Of a stretch of DNA of 64,000 nucleotides, positions 7,887-16,639 are shown piece after piece. Origin of the DNA: Candidatus Aquabacterium excrementipullorum (lineage in GTDB: Bacteria; Pseudomonadota; Gammaproteobacteria; Burkholderiales; Burkholderiaceae_C); NCBI GenBank assembly GCA_019112875.1, contig DXIO01000122.1, positions 1 to 64,000 on the forward strand, given 5' to 3'. The notes beneath the pieces are model-generated. The model ran no database searches. It was not told the origin of the DNA and was given only the letters and a program-made list of their open reading frames with translations. The translations under genes were made by a program, and so were the position numbers. Each line of letters begins with the position of its first letter. Position 1 is the first letter of the stretch.

Positions 7887-7889
7887 TTG
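7856..7889 (+). terminator. Intrinsic terminator before phoH
   Basis: A perfect 9-bp stem GGCCGCACA / TGTGCGGCC with a 6-base loop is followed by TTTTTGTTTG on the plus strand. It is a textbook rho-independent terminator for whatever transcript enters from the left. The phoH start codon is about 30 bases downstream, so it could also attenuate read-through into phoH. Confidence 0.85.
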
Positions 7890-7920
7890 TGCCTAGCCTG
7901 AAGAAAGACGGAATCCCACC

Positions 7921-9744
7921 ATGCCTCTTCCCAAGCCGCCTGCCAAACGCGCTGACATGCTCTCCACTGCGGACTACGAGTCCCAGCCCAAGCCGGCCAA
8001 GACCGGGTTGAAACGCGGCTCCAAATCCAACGCTGTATCGGCCATCCCGCCTGCGGCCCCGCGCATCGCACCGGCCCAACCACCGGTGCTGGAACTCGTG
8101 CCGCGCCCGAACGCCGCCAGCCCTACCAGCAGCGCCGTCAGCCCCACCAAGGAGTTGCCGGCCAAGGCCCCTTCCCGCGCCGCACCGAGCCGCCCGGCCA
8201 TCGTGCCCCAGCACACCGCGCCGTTGGCCGAGCGCACGGGCAGCGACACACCAGCCGCCGCCGACAAGCCAGCCACGGCCGCGCCCAACCGCGCCACGGG
8301 CACCAGCGGGACCACCCGCCGCCGCAAGATCACCGGTCCGGCCAAGCTCTTCGTGCTGGACACCAACGTGCTGCTGCACGATCCGATGTCGCTGTTCCGA
8401 TTCGACGAGCACGACATCTACCTGCCCATGATCACGCTCGAAGAACTGGACGGGCACAAGAAGGGCATGACCGAAGTGGCGCGCAACGCCCGCCAGGTCA
8501 GCCGCGACCTGGACGCGCTGGCCGCCGACATGGGCAGCCGCCAACAGGCCGACCCGGCCAAGGGCATCGAGCTGGCCAAGACGGGCCATGTCGAAGCCGG
8601 CGGCAAGCTGTACTTCCAGACCACGGGCATGGACATCCAGTTGCCCACCGGCCTGCCCCAGGGCAAGGCCGACAACCAGATCCTGGGCGTGGTGCAGGCG
8701 CTGCGCAGCGCACATGCCGACCGTGACGTGGTGCTGGTGTCCAAGGACATCAACATGCGCATCAAGGCGCGTGCCATGGGCCTGCCCGCCGAGGACTACT
8801 TCAACGACAAGACGCTGGAAGACGGCGATCTGCTCTACACCGGCGTGTTGCCGCTGCCCAGCGACTTCTGGGACCGCCACGGCAAGGGCATGGAGAGCTG
8901 GCAGCAGTCGGGCATCACCTACTACCGCGTGAGCGGGCCGATGGTGCCGGTGCTGCTGGTCAACCAGTTCGTCTACCTGGAAAGCCCGGGCGATGCGCCC
9001 TGGTACGGCAAGGTCACCGAGATCACCGGCAAGACCGCCACGCTCAAGACACTCAAAGATTTCACGCATCAGAAGAATGCCGTGTGGGGCGTGACGGCCC
9101 GCAACCGCGAGCAGAACTTCGCGCTGAATCTGCTGATGGACCCCGAATGCGACTTCGTGACGCTGACGGGCTCCGCCGGCACGGGCAAGACGCTGATGAC
9201 GCTGGCCGCCGCGCTGAGCCAGGTGCTCGATGACCGCCGCTACACCGAAATCATCGTCACCCGGGTGACGGTACCGGTGGGCGAGGACATCGGCTTCCTG
9301 CCCGGCACCGAGGAAGAGAAGATGTCGCCCTGGATGGGTGCGCTCGACGACAACCTCGAAGTGCTCTCGCGCGGCGACAGCGGCACGGGTGGCGCCGGCG
9401 AATGGGGCCGCGCGGCCGCCAACGAACTGGTGCGCAGCAAGATCAAGATCAAGAGCATGAACTTCATGCGTGGTCGCACCTTCCTCAACAAGATCGTGAT
9501 CATCGACGAGGCGCAGAACCTCACGCCCAAGCAGATGAAAACGCTGATCACGCGCGCAGGCCCCGGCACCAAGATCATCTGCCTGGGCAACCTGGCGCAG
9601 ATCGACACGCCCTACCTCACCGAAGGCAGCTCCGGCCTGACCTACGCGGTCGATAAGTTCAAGGGCTGGCCGCACAGCGGGCATGTGACGCTGGCGCGCG
9701 GCGAACGCTCGCGCCTGGCGGATTTCGCTTCCGAAGTGCTCTGA
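7921..9744 (+). CDS. PhoH family protein with PIN domain (PhoH2-type RNase/helicase)
   Basis: This 607-residue cytoplasmic protein combines a PIN nuclease domain (from about residue 142: KLFVLDTNVLLHDP; acidic residues D, E and D in VLDTN, ITLEELDGHKKG and LVSKDINMR) with a PhoH-type P-loop ATPase (Walker A GSAGTGKT near 416; Walker B IVIIDEAQNLTP near 524). PhoH2 proteins of this design have been described as RNA-unwinding ribonucleases. The first 130 residues are Pro/Ala/Thr-rich and look disordered. The gene stands alone between two terminators. Its substrate in this organism is unknown. Confidence 0.93.
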   Translation: MPLPKPPAKRADMLSTADYESQPKPAKTGLKRGSKSNAVSAIPPAAPRIAPAQPPVLELVPRPNAASPTSSAVSPTKELPAKAPSRAAPSRPAIVPQHTAPLAERTGSDTPAAADKPATAAPNRATGTSGTTRRRKITGPAKLFVLDTNVLLHDPMSLFRFDEHDIYLPMITLEELDGHKKGMTEVARNARQVSRDLDALAADMGSRQQADPAKGIELAKTGHVEAGGKLYFQTTGMDIQLPTGLPQGKADNQILGVVQALRSAHADRDVVLVSKDINMRIKARAMGLPAEDYFNDKTLEDGDLLYTGVLPLPSDFWDRHGKGMESWQQSGITYYRVSGPMVPVLLVNQFVYLESPGDAPWYGKVTEITGKTATLKTLKDFTHQKNAVWGVTARNREQNFALNLLMDPECDFVTLTGSAGTGKTLMTLAAALSQVLDDRRYTEIIVTRVTVPVGEDIGFLPGTEEEKMSPWMGALDDNLEVLSRGDSGTGGAGEWGRAAANELVRSKIKIKSMNFMRGRTFLNKIVIIDEAQNLTPKQMKTLITRAGPGTKIICLGNLAQIDTPYLTEGSSGLTYAVDKFKGWPHSGHVTLARGERSRLADFASEVL

Positions 9745-9770
9745 CCCCGGGATCAAGCAGTCGCCTCTCG

Positions 9771-9799
9771 ACGGCCTCTTCGGAGGCCGTTTTTCTTTT
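9771..9799 (+). terminator. Intrinsic terminator after phoH
   Basis: A stem ACGGCCTC / GAGGCCGT with a TTCG tetraloop is followed by TTTTTCTTTT, 27 bases past the phoH stop codon. It is a classic rho-independent terminator. Confidence 0.92.
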
Positions 9800-9906
9800 C
9801 TGGCAAGCACCGCCCCTTGGCACGACAAGGGCAAGCCTGGTGCACGCGCCCTCGCGGGCGGCCAGCCCGCACACTGGCTGCATCTTCATGCGCCCAAGGA
9901 GCCCTC

Positions 9907-10317
9907 ATGCCCACACCCTCCCGACGCAAGACCCGATCGCTGGCCACCCAGACCGCCGAGCTGGCCCTGGCCACGCCGCAGGTCATGGCGCACCGCCTGA
10001 CCCGCATGGCCCTCGCAGGCCACAACCCCAATGCCCGCGACCAGAAGGAGTTCCACCTCATGGGGGCGGAAAAAGTAGCGGCCTTCCAGGAGTCATGGAT
10101 GGCCATGGGGCTGCAGGCATGGCGTGTACAGATGCAGATGTGGAACAGCGCCATGCAGGCCTTCTGGATGCCCTGGGGGCGCACACTGCCCACGGCCAGC
10201 AGCACCCTGGGGCAGTGGCAGAAGGCCACGTTGGGTATCCTCGGCCAGGGCATGGCCCCGGTGCATCGCCGTGCCGTGGCCAATGCCAAACGGCTGGGCC
10301 GCACCCGATTGCGTTGA
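9907..10317 (+). CDS. Phasin-like polyhydroxyalkanoate granule-associated protein
   Basis: This is a 136-residue basic protein with a helical amphipathic core rich in Met, Ala, Gln and Trp (QLAVxxPQVxAHRxTRMALAG-like start, then WMAMGLQAWRVQMQMWNSAMQAFW). It resembles the short phasin-like proteins that Burkholderiales genomes annotate as PHA granule-associated. Such proteins coat storage granules in the cytoplasm. The start at 9907 has a strong Shine-Dalgarno (AAGGAG, 6 bases away); a longer in-frame extension is not needed. No PHA synthase or depolymerase gene is nearby. The assignment is by resemblance only. Confidence 0.65.
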   Translation: MPTPSRRKTRSLATQTAELALATPQVMAHRLTRMALAGHNPNARDQKEFHLMGAEKVAAFQESWMAMGLQAWRVQMQMWNSAMQAFWMPWGRTLPTASSTLGQWQKATLGILGQGMAPVHRRAVANAKRLGRTRLR

Positions 10318-10426
10318 CACGAACCCTGGCTGAACCGCGGTTCATGCCGGTGATCACCCGGCGCCCGCAGAGCGCCATCTCTGGCAGGATGGTGACGGGT
10401 CCTCACCCCCTCCCTGCACCGATACC

Positions 10427-10918
10427 ATGCCCACACCCGTGTATGCAGGCTTCTGGCTGCGTTTTGCCGCCGTCTTGATCGACACTGCCTGGTTGAGCCT
10501 GCTCATCTACCCCTTGCTCATCGTGCTGATCGGCCCCGAAGTCCTGCAGCCCCATGTGCCTTACAGCCCGCTGCGCGTCCTGCTGGAATGGGTGTTTCCC
10601 ATTGTCGCGATCATCACGTTCTGGGTGTTCCGCTCAGCCACCCCGGGCAAAATGTTCTTCAAATTGAAAGTGGTTGACGCGCAGACATTCGGCCCGGTGC
10701 CCGTGCCCCGGTTGTTGCTGCGTTACGCGGGCTATTACGTGGCGGCCATACCCTTCTGCATGGGCCTGCTGTGGGCGGCCCTGGATGACCGCAAGCAAGG
10801 CTGGCATGACAAGCTGGCCGGCACGGTGGTGATCCGCACGGACGCATCCGCCGCGCCTCAGCCCGCTGAAACAACGGCCCCCGCCACATCACCGGACGAC
10901 AACGCATGGCCGACTTGA
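10427..10918 (+). CDS. RDD family membrane protein
   Basis: This 163-residue inner-membrane protein has the RDD layout: Arg-Phe-Ala-Ala-x-Leu-Ile-Asp at residues 12-19 in helix 1 (FWLRFAAVLIDTAWL), a second helix around 45-65, SATPGKMFFKLKVVDA, and a final helix pair ending in DDRKQGWHDKLAGTVVI. Some RDD proteins are proposed transporters, but most have no known role. The last 13 bases overlap the start of the csaA-like gene, so the two are probably cotranslated. About 110 bases of featureless sequence separate it from the phasin-like gene. Confidence 0.9.
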   Translation: MPTPVYAGFWLRFAAVLIDTAWLSLLIYPLLIVLIGPEVLQPHVPYSPLRVLLEWVFPIVAIITFWVFRSATPGKMFFKLKVVDAQTFGPVPVPRLLLRYAGYYVAAIPFCMGLLWAALDDRKQGWHDKLAGTVVIRTDASAAPQPAETTAPATSPDDNAWPT

Positions 10919-11265
10919 GCCAACCCGGCCCCTCTCTCACGTGGGACGAGTTCATGAAGGTGGAATTGCGCGTGGGCCGCGTGATCAGCGCCGAGCCCTT
11001 CGCCCAGGCACGCAAGCCGGCCTACGTGCTGCACGTGGACTTTGGCCCCGAACTGGGTACACGCAAGTCCAGCGCACAGATCACGGCGCTGTACACGCCA
11101 GAAGACCTGGTCGGTCGCCTGGTCGTGGCCGTGGTGAACTTCCCGCCCAAGCAGATCGGCCCGCTGATGTCCGAGTGTCTGGTCACGGGGTTTCACAACG
11201 AGCATGGCGCAGTCGCCCTGTGCGTACCGGACCATAGCGTGCCCCTGGGAACGCGCTTGCTTTGA
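10906..11265 (+). CDS. csaA: CsaA-like tRNA-binding-fold protein
   Basis: This 119-residue protein has a single OB-fold tRNA-binding domain like B. subtilis CsaA and E. coli YgjH. Typical segments are FMKVELRVGRVISAEPF near residue 15, LHVDFGPELGTRKSSAQIT, and VVNFPPKQIGPLMSECLV. CsaA dimers bind tRNA and were proposed to have export-related chaperone activity; the physiological role is not settled. Its start lies inside the last codons of the RDD gene. The family assignment is firm, the function much less so. Confidence 0.92.
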   Translation: MADLSQPGPSLTWDEFMKVELRVGRVISAEPFAQARKPAYVLHVDFGPELGTRKSSAQITALYTPEDLVGRLVVAVVNFPPKQIGPLMSECLVTGFHNEHGAVALCVPDHSVPLGTRLL

Positions 11266-11284
11266 CCAAAGCGTGGGCGCCACA

Positions 11285-11569
11285 ATGCGCTCTGCCATGC
11301 TGACCGAACCTGCCGCGCCCCCTCTGCCCAACCTCAATTGCCCATTGTGCGGGGGCGCCAACGCCTGTTCGCCAGCCCAGTCAGGCAGCTTCGACACGCC
11401 CTGCTGGTGCCAGCAGGTCAAGGTGTCGCCCTGGGCACGAGCCCAGGTGGCTCTGAAGGATCCGCAAGGCTTGTCCTGCCTGTGCCCTCGCTGTGCCCGA
11501 CTGGAGGCGCCGGCAGACAACGCCACCGCCTCGACGCCGCCAACGCCGCAGCCCGGGCCGCAACGCTAG
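11285..11569 (+). CDS. Cysteine-rich CWC family protein
   Basis: This is a short protein of 94 residues (90 if translation begins at ATG 11297). It carries the cysteine pattern of the CWC family: NLNCPLCGGANAC, then TPCWCQQVKV (the CWC itself), then CLCPRCARL. The spaced cysteine pairs suggest zinc binding. The function is unknown. It lies 19 bases after the csaA-like gene on the same strand and is probably the last gene of an RDD-csaA-CWC unit, converging on rlmD. The start codon is uncertain because the Shine-Dalgarno is weak. Confidence 0.82.
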   Translation: MRSAMLTEPAAPPLPNLNCPLCGGANACSPAQSGSFDTPCWCQQVKVSPWARAQVALKDPQGLSCLCPRCARLEAPADNATASTPPTPQPGPQR

Positions 11570-11582
11570 GCAGCGTCTTGCC

Positions 11583-13040
11583 TCAAGCCCGCTCGAACAC
11601 CGCCATGCTCTCGACGTGCGCGGTGTGCGGGAACATGTTCACCGCGCCGGCGGCCACACAGCGGTAACCGCCCTGGTGCACCAGCAAACCGGCATCGCGC
11701 GCCAGCGTGGCCGGGTTGCAGCTGACGTACACGATGCGCTGCGGCGGCACCCAGCCGGGCACCAGCGACGGATCCTGGTGCACATCGGCCACGGCTTTCG
11801 CCAGGGCGAACGCGCCTTCGCGCGGCGGGTCCACCAGCCACTTGTCGGCGCGGCCATAGCCGGCCAGTTCGGCCGGGGTGATCTCGAACAGGTTGCGGGC
11901 CACGAAGCTGGTCTTGTCGGCCAGGCCATTGGCGCGGGCGTTCTCACGCGAGCGGGCCACCAGGGTCTCGCTGCCTTCGATGCCCAGCACCTCACGCGCC
12001 TGCGTGGCCAGGGGCAAGGTGAAGTTGCCCAGGCCGCAGAACCAATCGATCACGCGCTCTTGCGGCTGCACACCCAGCAGGCGCAGCGCGCGGCCCACCA
12101 GCACCTGGTTGATGTGGTGGTTGACCTGTGTGAAGTCGGTGGGCTTGAACGGCATGGTGATGCCGAACTCGGGCAGCGTGTAGTCCAGGCCGGGCAGGGC
12201 ATCGTCCAGGGGATGCACCGTGTCTGGCCCCTTGGGCTGCAACCACCACGACAGCGGAAAGCGTCCCTCGTTCCAGGCGCTGTGCTCAGTGGCGAAATCG
12301 CGCAGGCGCTGGATGTCGACAGCGCTGAGCTCTTCCAGGTGACGCAGCACGAGCACCGTCACCTGTGTGCCCACGGCCACCTCGATCTGCGGCAGGCGGT
12401 CGCGCTGTGCCATCGAACCGATCAGCTCACGCAACGGCGCCAGCAGGCGGCTGACATGGGGAGGCAGGATCTCGCAGGTGAGCATGTCGGCCACGTAGCG
12501 CGACTTGCGCTCGTGAAAGCCCACCAGCACAGTGTTCTTCTTGGCCACGTAGCGCACGGACAGGCGTGCACGGTAGCGGTAGTCCCAGGTGGGCCCTTCG
12601 ATCGGGCGCAGCAGCGTTTCGGCCTTGACCTTGCCCAGGTGCCAGAGGTTGTCCTCCAGCACGCGCTGCTTGACGGCCACTTGCGCCGCCGGATGGAAGT
12701 GCTGCATCTTGCAGCCGCCGCACAGGCCGAAGTAGGTGCAGCGTGGGGTGACGCGCTGCGCGCTTTCGCGGCGGCGCTCGGTCATGGTGGCCTGTTCCCA
12801 GTTGTTCTTGCGGCGGGTGACGCTCACGCGCACCTCTTCGCCAGGCAGGGCATCCTCGATGAACACCACCTTGCCATCAGGCCGGTGGGCGACGCCCTGG
12901 GCCTCCAGGTCGAGCGATTCGACCGTCAGCCATTGCAGATGCGCAGGGATGGCAGGCGCCTCGGCATCGGCGGGCACCGGTGCGCTGGGGGATGGCGCCA
13001 GGGGGGACGGGGCGGAAGTGGAAAGAATCTCGTCGGTCAT
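11583..13040 (-). CDS. rlmD: 23S rRNA (uracil-1939-C5) methyltransferase RlmD
   Basis: RlmD (RumA) is an iron-sulfur, SAM-dependent enzyme that makes m5U1939 in 23S rRNA. The 485-residue protein has an N-terminal TRAM domain ([20 protein letters not shown]), the 4Fe-4S cysteines in [14 protein letters not shown] plus one in MLTCEILPP, a SAM-binding fold ([16 protein letters not shown]), VDPPREGAF, and the catalytic cysteine in [13 protein letters not shown] Ser/Pro/Ala-rich leader of about 30 residues precedes the TRAM domain. It lies 60 bases downstream of nlpD on the same strand, where many relatives carry rpoS. Confidence 0.96.
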   Translation of the reverse strand: MTDEILSTSAPSPLAPSPSAPVPADAEAPAIPAHLQWLTVESLDLEAQGVAHRPDGKVVFIEDALPGEEVRVSVTRRKNNWEQATMTERRRESAQRVTPRCTYFGLCGGCKMQHFHPAAQVAVKQRVLEDNLWHLGKVKAETLLRPIEGPTWDYRYRARLSVRYVAKKNTVLVGFHERKSRYVADMLTCEILPPHVSRLLAPLRELIGSMAQRDRLPQIEVAVGTQVTVLVLRHLEELSAVDIQRLRDFATEHSAWNEGRFPLSWWLQPKGPDTVHPLDDALPGLDYTLPEFGITMPFKPTDFTQVNHHINQVLVGRALRLLGVQPQERVIDWFCGLGNFTLPLATQAREVLGIEGSETLVARSRENARANGLADKTSFVARNLFEITPAELAGYGRADKWLVDPPREGAFALAKAVADVHQDPSLVPGWVPPQRIVYVSCNPATLARDAGLLVHQGGYRCVAAGAVNMFPHTAHVESMAVFERA

Positions 13041-13100
13041 CCCCCGATTGTCTCAGGGGATGAGCACGCTTTGCGGCGGACGCCGTGGCGCCCTGCCCGA

Positions 13101-14069
13101 TCAGCGCTGGGGCAGCGACTTGGCCGGGTCGATGGGCTTGCCCTGCTTGCGCACTTCGAAATGCAGCTGCACGCGGTCGGTGTCGGTGTTGCCCATCTCG
13201 GCGATCTTCTGGCCTTTGCGCACGGCCTGGTCTTCCTTGACCAGCAGCGTCTGGTTGTGGGCGTAGGCCGTCAGGTACTGCGCGTTGTGCTTGATGATGA
13301 CCAGGTTGCCGTAGCCACGCAGGCCCGAACCGGCGTAGACGACGCGGCCATCGGCTGCCGCGTAGACGGGATCGCCGGCCTTGCCGCCGATGGCCATGCC
13401 CTTGCGTTTGCCATCTTCGAAGCCCCCCAGCACGGGGCCGTTGGCCGGCCATTGCCATGCGGGCTCGTCGGTGTCCTTGCTGTCGGAGGAGGACGCCGCG
13501 GTGGCTGGTGCCGTGGTCGCCGCGGCCGTGCTGGCTTCTGAGCCTGCCGAAGCAGGCTTGGACGCGCTGCTCGCGGCAGACGACGCCGTGCTGCTGCCGG
13601 AAGCGGCGGGCTGAGGCTTGGCGTCCAGGTTGCGCGCCTCGACCCTGGAGGTGGTGACCGGCTTGGCGGCCGGGAGCGTATTGACTGAAGCGGCGGCGGG
13701 TGTGGCCGCCACGGTGGTCGGGTCCACCGAGGGCGACACCACGCGCAGCACCTGCCCCACCTCGATCAGGTTGGGGTTCTCGAGGTTGTTCCAGGTCGCC
13801 AGGTCGCGCCAGTTCTGGCCGGTCTCGAGCGCCACGCGGATCAGCGTGTCGCCAGGCTTGACGGTGTAGTACCCGGCCTTGCCGGCGTTCTCACCGCCTG
13901 GGGGCAGGCGGGCGGGGCTCAGGCCCGTGCCCACGCGGCCGCGGTCTTCGACCGGCGCCTTGTTGATGGGTGTGGCGCAACCTGCGAAGGTCAGCGCCGC
14001 CGCGACAGCGGCCAGCAGCCGGAAAGTGTTTTGCGTGTTGTACATGTTGAAGCGAACAAACCGGGACAT
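13101..14069 (-). CDS. nlpD: NlpD-like lipoprotein with LysM and degenerate LytM (M23) domains
   Basis: This is a predicted outer-membrane lipoprotein of 322 residues. It has a signal peptide with a lipobox ending FAGC near residue 32, a LysM peptidoglycan-binding domain (YYTVKPGDTLIRVALETGQ), an Ala/Ser/Thr-rich linker, and a C-terminal LytM domain very like E. coli NlpD (GLRGYGNLVIIKHN, TAYAHN, LHFEVRKQGKPIDP, LPQR). NlpD activates the amidase AmiC rather than cutting peptidoglycan. The GIDIAG metal motif reads GMAIGG here, so it should be catalytically dead. ATG 14069 overlaps the pcm stop codon; an in-frame GTG one codon earlier is less likely. Confidence 0.92.
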   Translation of the reverse strand: MSRFVRFNMYNTQNTFRLLAAVAAALTFAGCATPINKAPVEDRGRVGTGLSPARLPPGGENAGKAGYYTVKPGDTLIRVALETGQNWRDLATWNNLENPNLIEVGQVLRVVSPSVDPTTVAATPAAASVNTLPAAKPVTTSRVEARNLDAKPQPAASGSSTASSAASSASKPASAGSEASTAAATTAPATAASSSDSKDTDEPAWQWPANGPVLGGFEDGKRKGMAIGGKAGDPVYAAADGRVVYAGSGLRGYGNLVIIKHNAQYLTAYAHNQTLLVKEDQAVRKGQKIAEMGNTDTDRVQLHFEVRKQGKPIDPAKSLPQR

Positions 14070-14920
14070 CACGTCGTGCCTGATTTTAGGGGCACGAACA
14101 GCACCTGTCCTGCCGTGGCCTGCTGAAGCTGCCCATTGGGCAGTCGGTCCACGATGGTCAGGATCTGGGTGCCCGTGCGGGGATCTTCCATGGGCGCCAC
14201 CAGGCGCCCGCCAGGAGCCAACTGGTCCAGCCAGGCCTGGGGCACGGCTGCACCGCCGGCCGCGGCGATGATGGTGTCATAAGGGGCATTAGGCCCATGG
14301 CCCAGCATGCCGTCGCCATAGACCAGGCGCACATCCTGCCATCCGGGCAGGCCCGCGCGCAGGCGGTCCAGGTTGCCACGCGCCTTCAGGTGCAGATCGC
14401 GCAGCCGCTCGATGGACACGACGCGGCGTGCCAGGCAGGACAGCAGCGCCGCCTGGTAGCCGCAACCTGTGCCGATGTCCAGGCACTGCCCCAACGGGAA
14501 GGCGGCATCGGGCGCGACACCGGGCCGCGTGCACAGCAGCTCGATCATCGAGCCGATGACCGAGGGCTTGGAAATCGTCTGGCCCAGCCCGATGGGCAGG
14601 CTGGTGTCCTCATAGGCCTGGTTGACCAGGGCCGAATCGACGAACCAGTGCCGCGGGATGGTGCCGAAGGCCTGCAGCAGGCGTGGGTTGTGGATCCCAT
14701 CGGCCTGCAGCCGCTCGACCATGCGGCGCTGCACCGCGCGGGAATCCATGCCCAGGCCCTGCGGCGTGGTGTGCTGCCGGCGATCACGGGCGGCCTGCTC
14801 CAGCGGGGCCTGCGGGCGCAGCAGTTCGCGCGTCGGCGACGACGGCTTGGCCGGTGCGGCGACACGGTCCAGGCTCAACGGAAAACGCCGTGTGCGCTGA
14901 CCGCCGGGCGGCGTGCTCAT
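14069..14920 (-). CDS. pcm: Protein-L-isoaspartate O-methyltransferase
   Basis: Pcm methylates isoaspartyl residues in damaged proteins with SAM, starting their repair. The catalytic domain occupies about residues 60-283: [19 protein letters not shown], the SAM motif [20 protein letters not shown], and [22 protein letters not shown] chose ATG 14920, which overlaps the surE stop codon (ATGA), giving a proline-rich extension of roughly 58 residues. An internal ATG before DSRAVQRRM would give the standard length of about 225. The order surE-pcm-nlpD matches the classic stress-survival cluster. Confidence 0.95.
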   Translation of the reverse strand: MSTPPGGQRTRRFPLSLDRVAAPAKPSSPTRELLRPQAPLEQAARDRRQHTTPQGLGMDSRAVQRRMVERLQADGIHNPRLLQAFGTIPRHWFVDSALVNQAYEDTSLPIGLGQTISKPSVIGSMIELLCTRPGVAPDAAFPLGQCLDIGTGCGYQAALLSCLARRVVSIERLRDLHLKARGNLDRLRAGLPGWQDVRLVYGDGMLGHGPNAPYDTIIAAAGGAAVPQAWLDQLAPGGRLVAPMEDPRTGTQILTIVDRLPNGQLQQATAGQVLFVPLKSGTT

Positions 14921-15693
14921 TCGGCCTGATCCTTGGCAGCAGCAGCGGGCGCGGCGGCCCAATTGCGCCAGCGCGGCAGGCCAGCGTGGTCGGTCATGTC
15001 GACCTGCAGGGGGGTGATGGACACACCACCGTCGCGGGTGACCTGGAAATCGGTGCCCTCCCCTTCGTCACGCGCCTCGCCGGCCGCACCGATCCAGTAG
15101 ATGGGCTCGCCCCGCGGGTTGGCGGTGGCAATGGCCGGGCGGCTGGCGTGACGGCGACCCAGGCGGGTGATCTTCCACGGCGCCTGCTCGGCGTCGGCGA
15201 TGGCGGGAATGTTCACATTGAGCAGCCAGGCGCCGGTACCTGGCGGGTTGGCCAGCACCTGCTCCACCACACGCCGGGCCACGCGGGCGGCCGCATCGAG
15301 GTGGTTCCAGCCTTTGTCGGTGAGCGAGAAGGCGATGGACGGCACGCCGAACAGGAAGCCCTCGGTGGCGGCCGCGACAGTGCCCGAATAGAGCGTGTCG
15401 TCACCCATGTTGGCGCCATTGTTGATTCCGGACAACACCAGATCAGGGGTGTCGATCAGCCCTGAGGTGAGTGCCAGATGCACCGAATCGGAAGGCGTGC
15501 CTGTAACAAAACGAAACCCATTGCGGGCCGTGTGCACGGTGAGCGGCTGGTGCAGCGTCAGCGAGTTGGAGGTGCCGCTGGCATTGCGCTCCGGGGCGAA
15601 GACATCCACGTGGCCCAGGCCTTCGCAGGCCTGCACGAGGGCTTCGAGCCCGGGGGCCAGGTAGCCGTCGTCGTTGGCGATCAAGATACGCAT
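14917..15693 (-). CDS. surE: 5'/3'-nucleotidase SurE
   Basis: SurE is a metal-dependent nucleotidase and exopolyphosphatase involved in stationary-phase survival. The 258-residue protein begins [15 protein letters not shown] (catalytic Asp pair) and contains [49 protein letters not shown] and the C-terminal [18 protein letters not shown] region. The ATG at 15693 gives the family amino terminus. It is the first gene of surE-pcm-nlpD-rlmD. The following 205 bases, up to the divergent response regulator, hold a GATAAT box (15770-15775, plus strand) and no ORF. Confidence 0.97.
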   Translation of the reverse strand: MRILIANDDGYLAPGLEALVQACEGLGHVDVFAPERNASGTSNSLTLHQPLTVHTARNGFRFVTGTPSDSVHLALTSGLIDTPDLVLSGINNGANMGDDTLYSGTVAAATEGFLFGVPSIAFSLTDKGWNHLDAAARVARRVVEQVLANPPGTGAWLLNVNIPAIADAEQAPWKITRLGRRHASRPAIATANPRGEPIYWIGAAGEARDEGEGTDFQVTRDGGVSITPLQVDMTDHAGLPRWRNWAAAPAAAAKDQAE

Positions 15694-15898
15694 GGCGACA
15701 TTGTAGGCGGCCAGACACGTTCTTCGGTGGGCCCCCAAGAGGGGCTGTCCGACAAGCCCAGTCACGATGATAATGAGCCTGGTTTCGTTTCGGTTGGAAA
15801 CAGGGGAGCTTTCCCCGGCAAGATGCGGCATCAGCATCGTCCGGGCGCAGCGTTTTCAACCCAGGGGGCGCACCGGTAGGCCCTCTCGGGAGCAAGTC

Positions 15899-16639
15899 AT
15901 GGCAGTCAAAGTACTGATTCTGGAAGACAACCCCGTTGCACGGGGTTTCTTGTGTCGTGTGGTGCGCGAGAGCTTCAGCGATGTGAGCAGCATCACCGAG
16001 GCCGGCGATCTGGAGGCCGTGCGGCGCCTTTTGGGGCATGCCGCAGGGCAACGTGCGTCCGCCACGGCCGACCCGTTCCAATTGATCCTCGTGGATCTGG
16101 AGTTGCCCGACGGCAGCGGCCTGGAGTTGCTCACGGAGCTGGCCAATTACCCGGCCACGCGCATCGTGACCACGCTCTACTCCGATGATGAGCACCTGTT
16201 CCCCGCGCTGCAGTGCGGGGCCGACGGCTACCTGCTCAAGGAAGACCGCTTCGAGGTGCTCGTCGAAGAGCTGCAGAAGATCGTGCGTGGCCAGCCGCCG
16301 CTGTCGCCCGCGATCGCACGCCGGCTGCTCACGCACTTCCGCACCGGCGATGGCTTCCCCTCCGCCACCGCGCTGAGCACGGGCAGTGGCGTGGCCAGCG
16401 CCGCCGTGGCCGCCGCGCCCGCGGCACCGGCCACCCCGCTGGACCATGAGCGCCTGACGCCCCGCGAAAGTGAAGTGCTGACCTACCTCAGCAAGGGCTT
16501 CACGATCAAGGAGATCGCCAACCTGATGGGCATCAAGTGGTTCACCGTGAACGACCACATCAAGTCCATCTACAAGAAGCTCAACGTGTCCAGTCGCGCC
16601 GAGGCGGCCGTGCTGGCCAGCAAACAGGGTCTGGTGTGA
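15899..16639 (+). CDS. NarL/LuxR-family response regulator
   Basis: This is a 246-residue two-component regulator. The receiver domain has the acidic pair ED at residues 9-10, the phosphoacceptor Asp66 in ILVDLELPDGSG, a Thr near 91 and Lys114. An Ala-rich linker (about 160-180) leads to a LuxR-type helix-turn-helix (LTPRESEVLTYLSKGFTIKE, then GIKWFTVNDHIKSIYKKLNV). It should bind DNA when phosphorylated by the kinase encoded immediately downstream. ATG 15899 has GGGAG upstream. The stop codon overlaps the GTG start of the kinase gene (GTGA), a sign of translational coupling. The target genes are not apparent. Confidence 0.94.
   Translation: MAVKVLILEDNPVARGFLCRVVRESFSDVSSITEAGDLEAVRRLLGHAAGQRASATADPFQLILVDLELPDGSGLELLTELANYPATRIVTTLYSDDEHLFPALQCGADGYLLKEDRFEVLVEELQKIVRGQPPLSPAIARRLLTHFRTGDGFPSATALSTGSGVASAAVAAAPAAPATPLDHERLTPRESEVLTYLSKGFTIKEIANLMGIKWFTVNDHIKSIYKKLNVSSRAEAAVLASKQGLV

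Noticed and set aside
7846-9834. 662-codon open frame antisense to phoH
   Set aside because: Its His/Gly/Ala/Arg-rich composition is typical of shadow frames in high-GC DNA; the plus strand encodes a clear PIN-PhoH protein.
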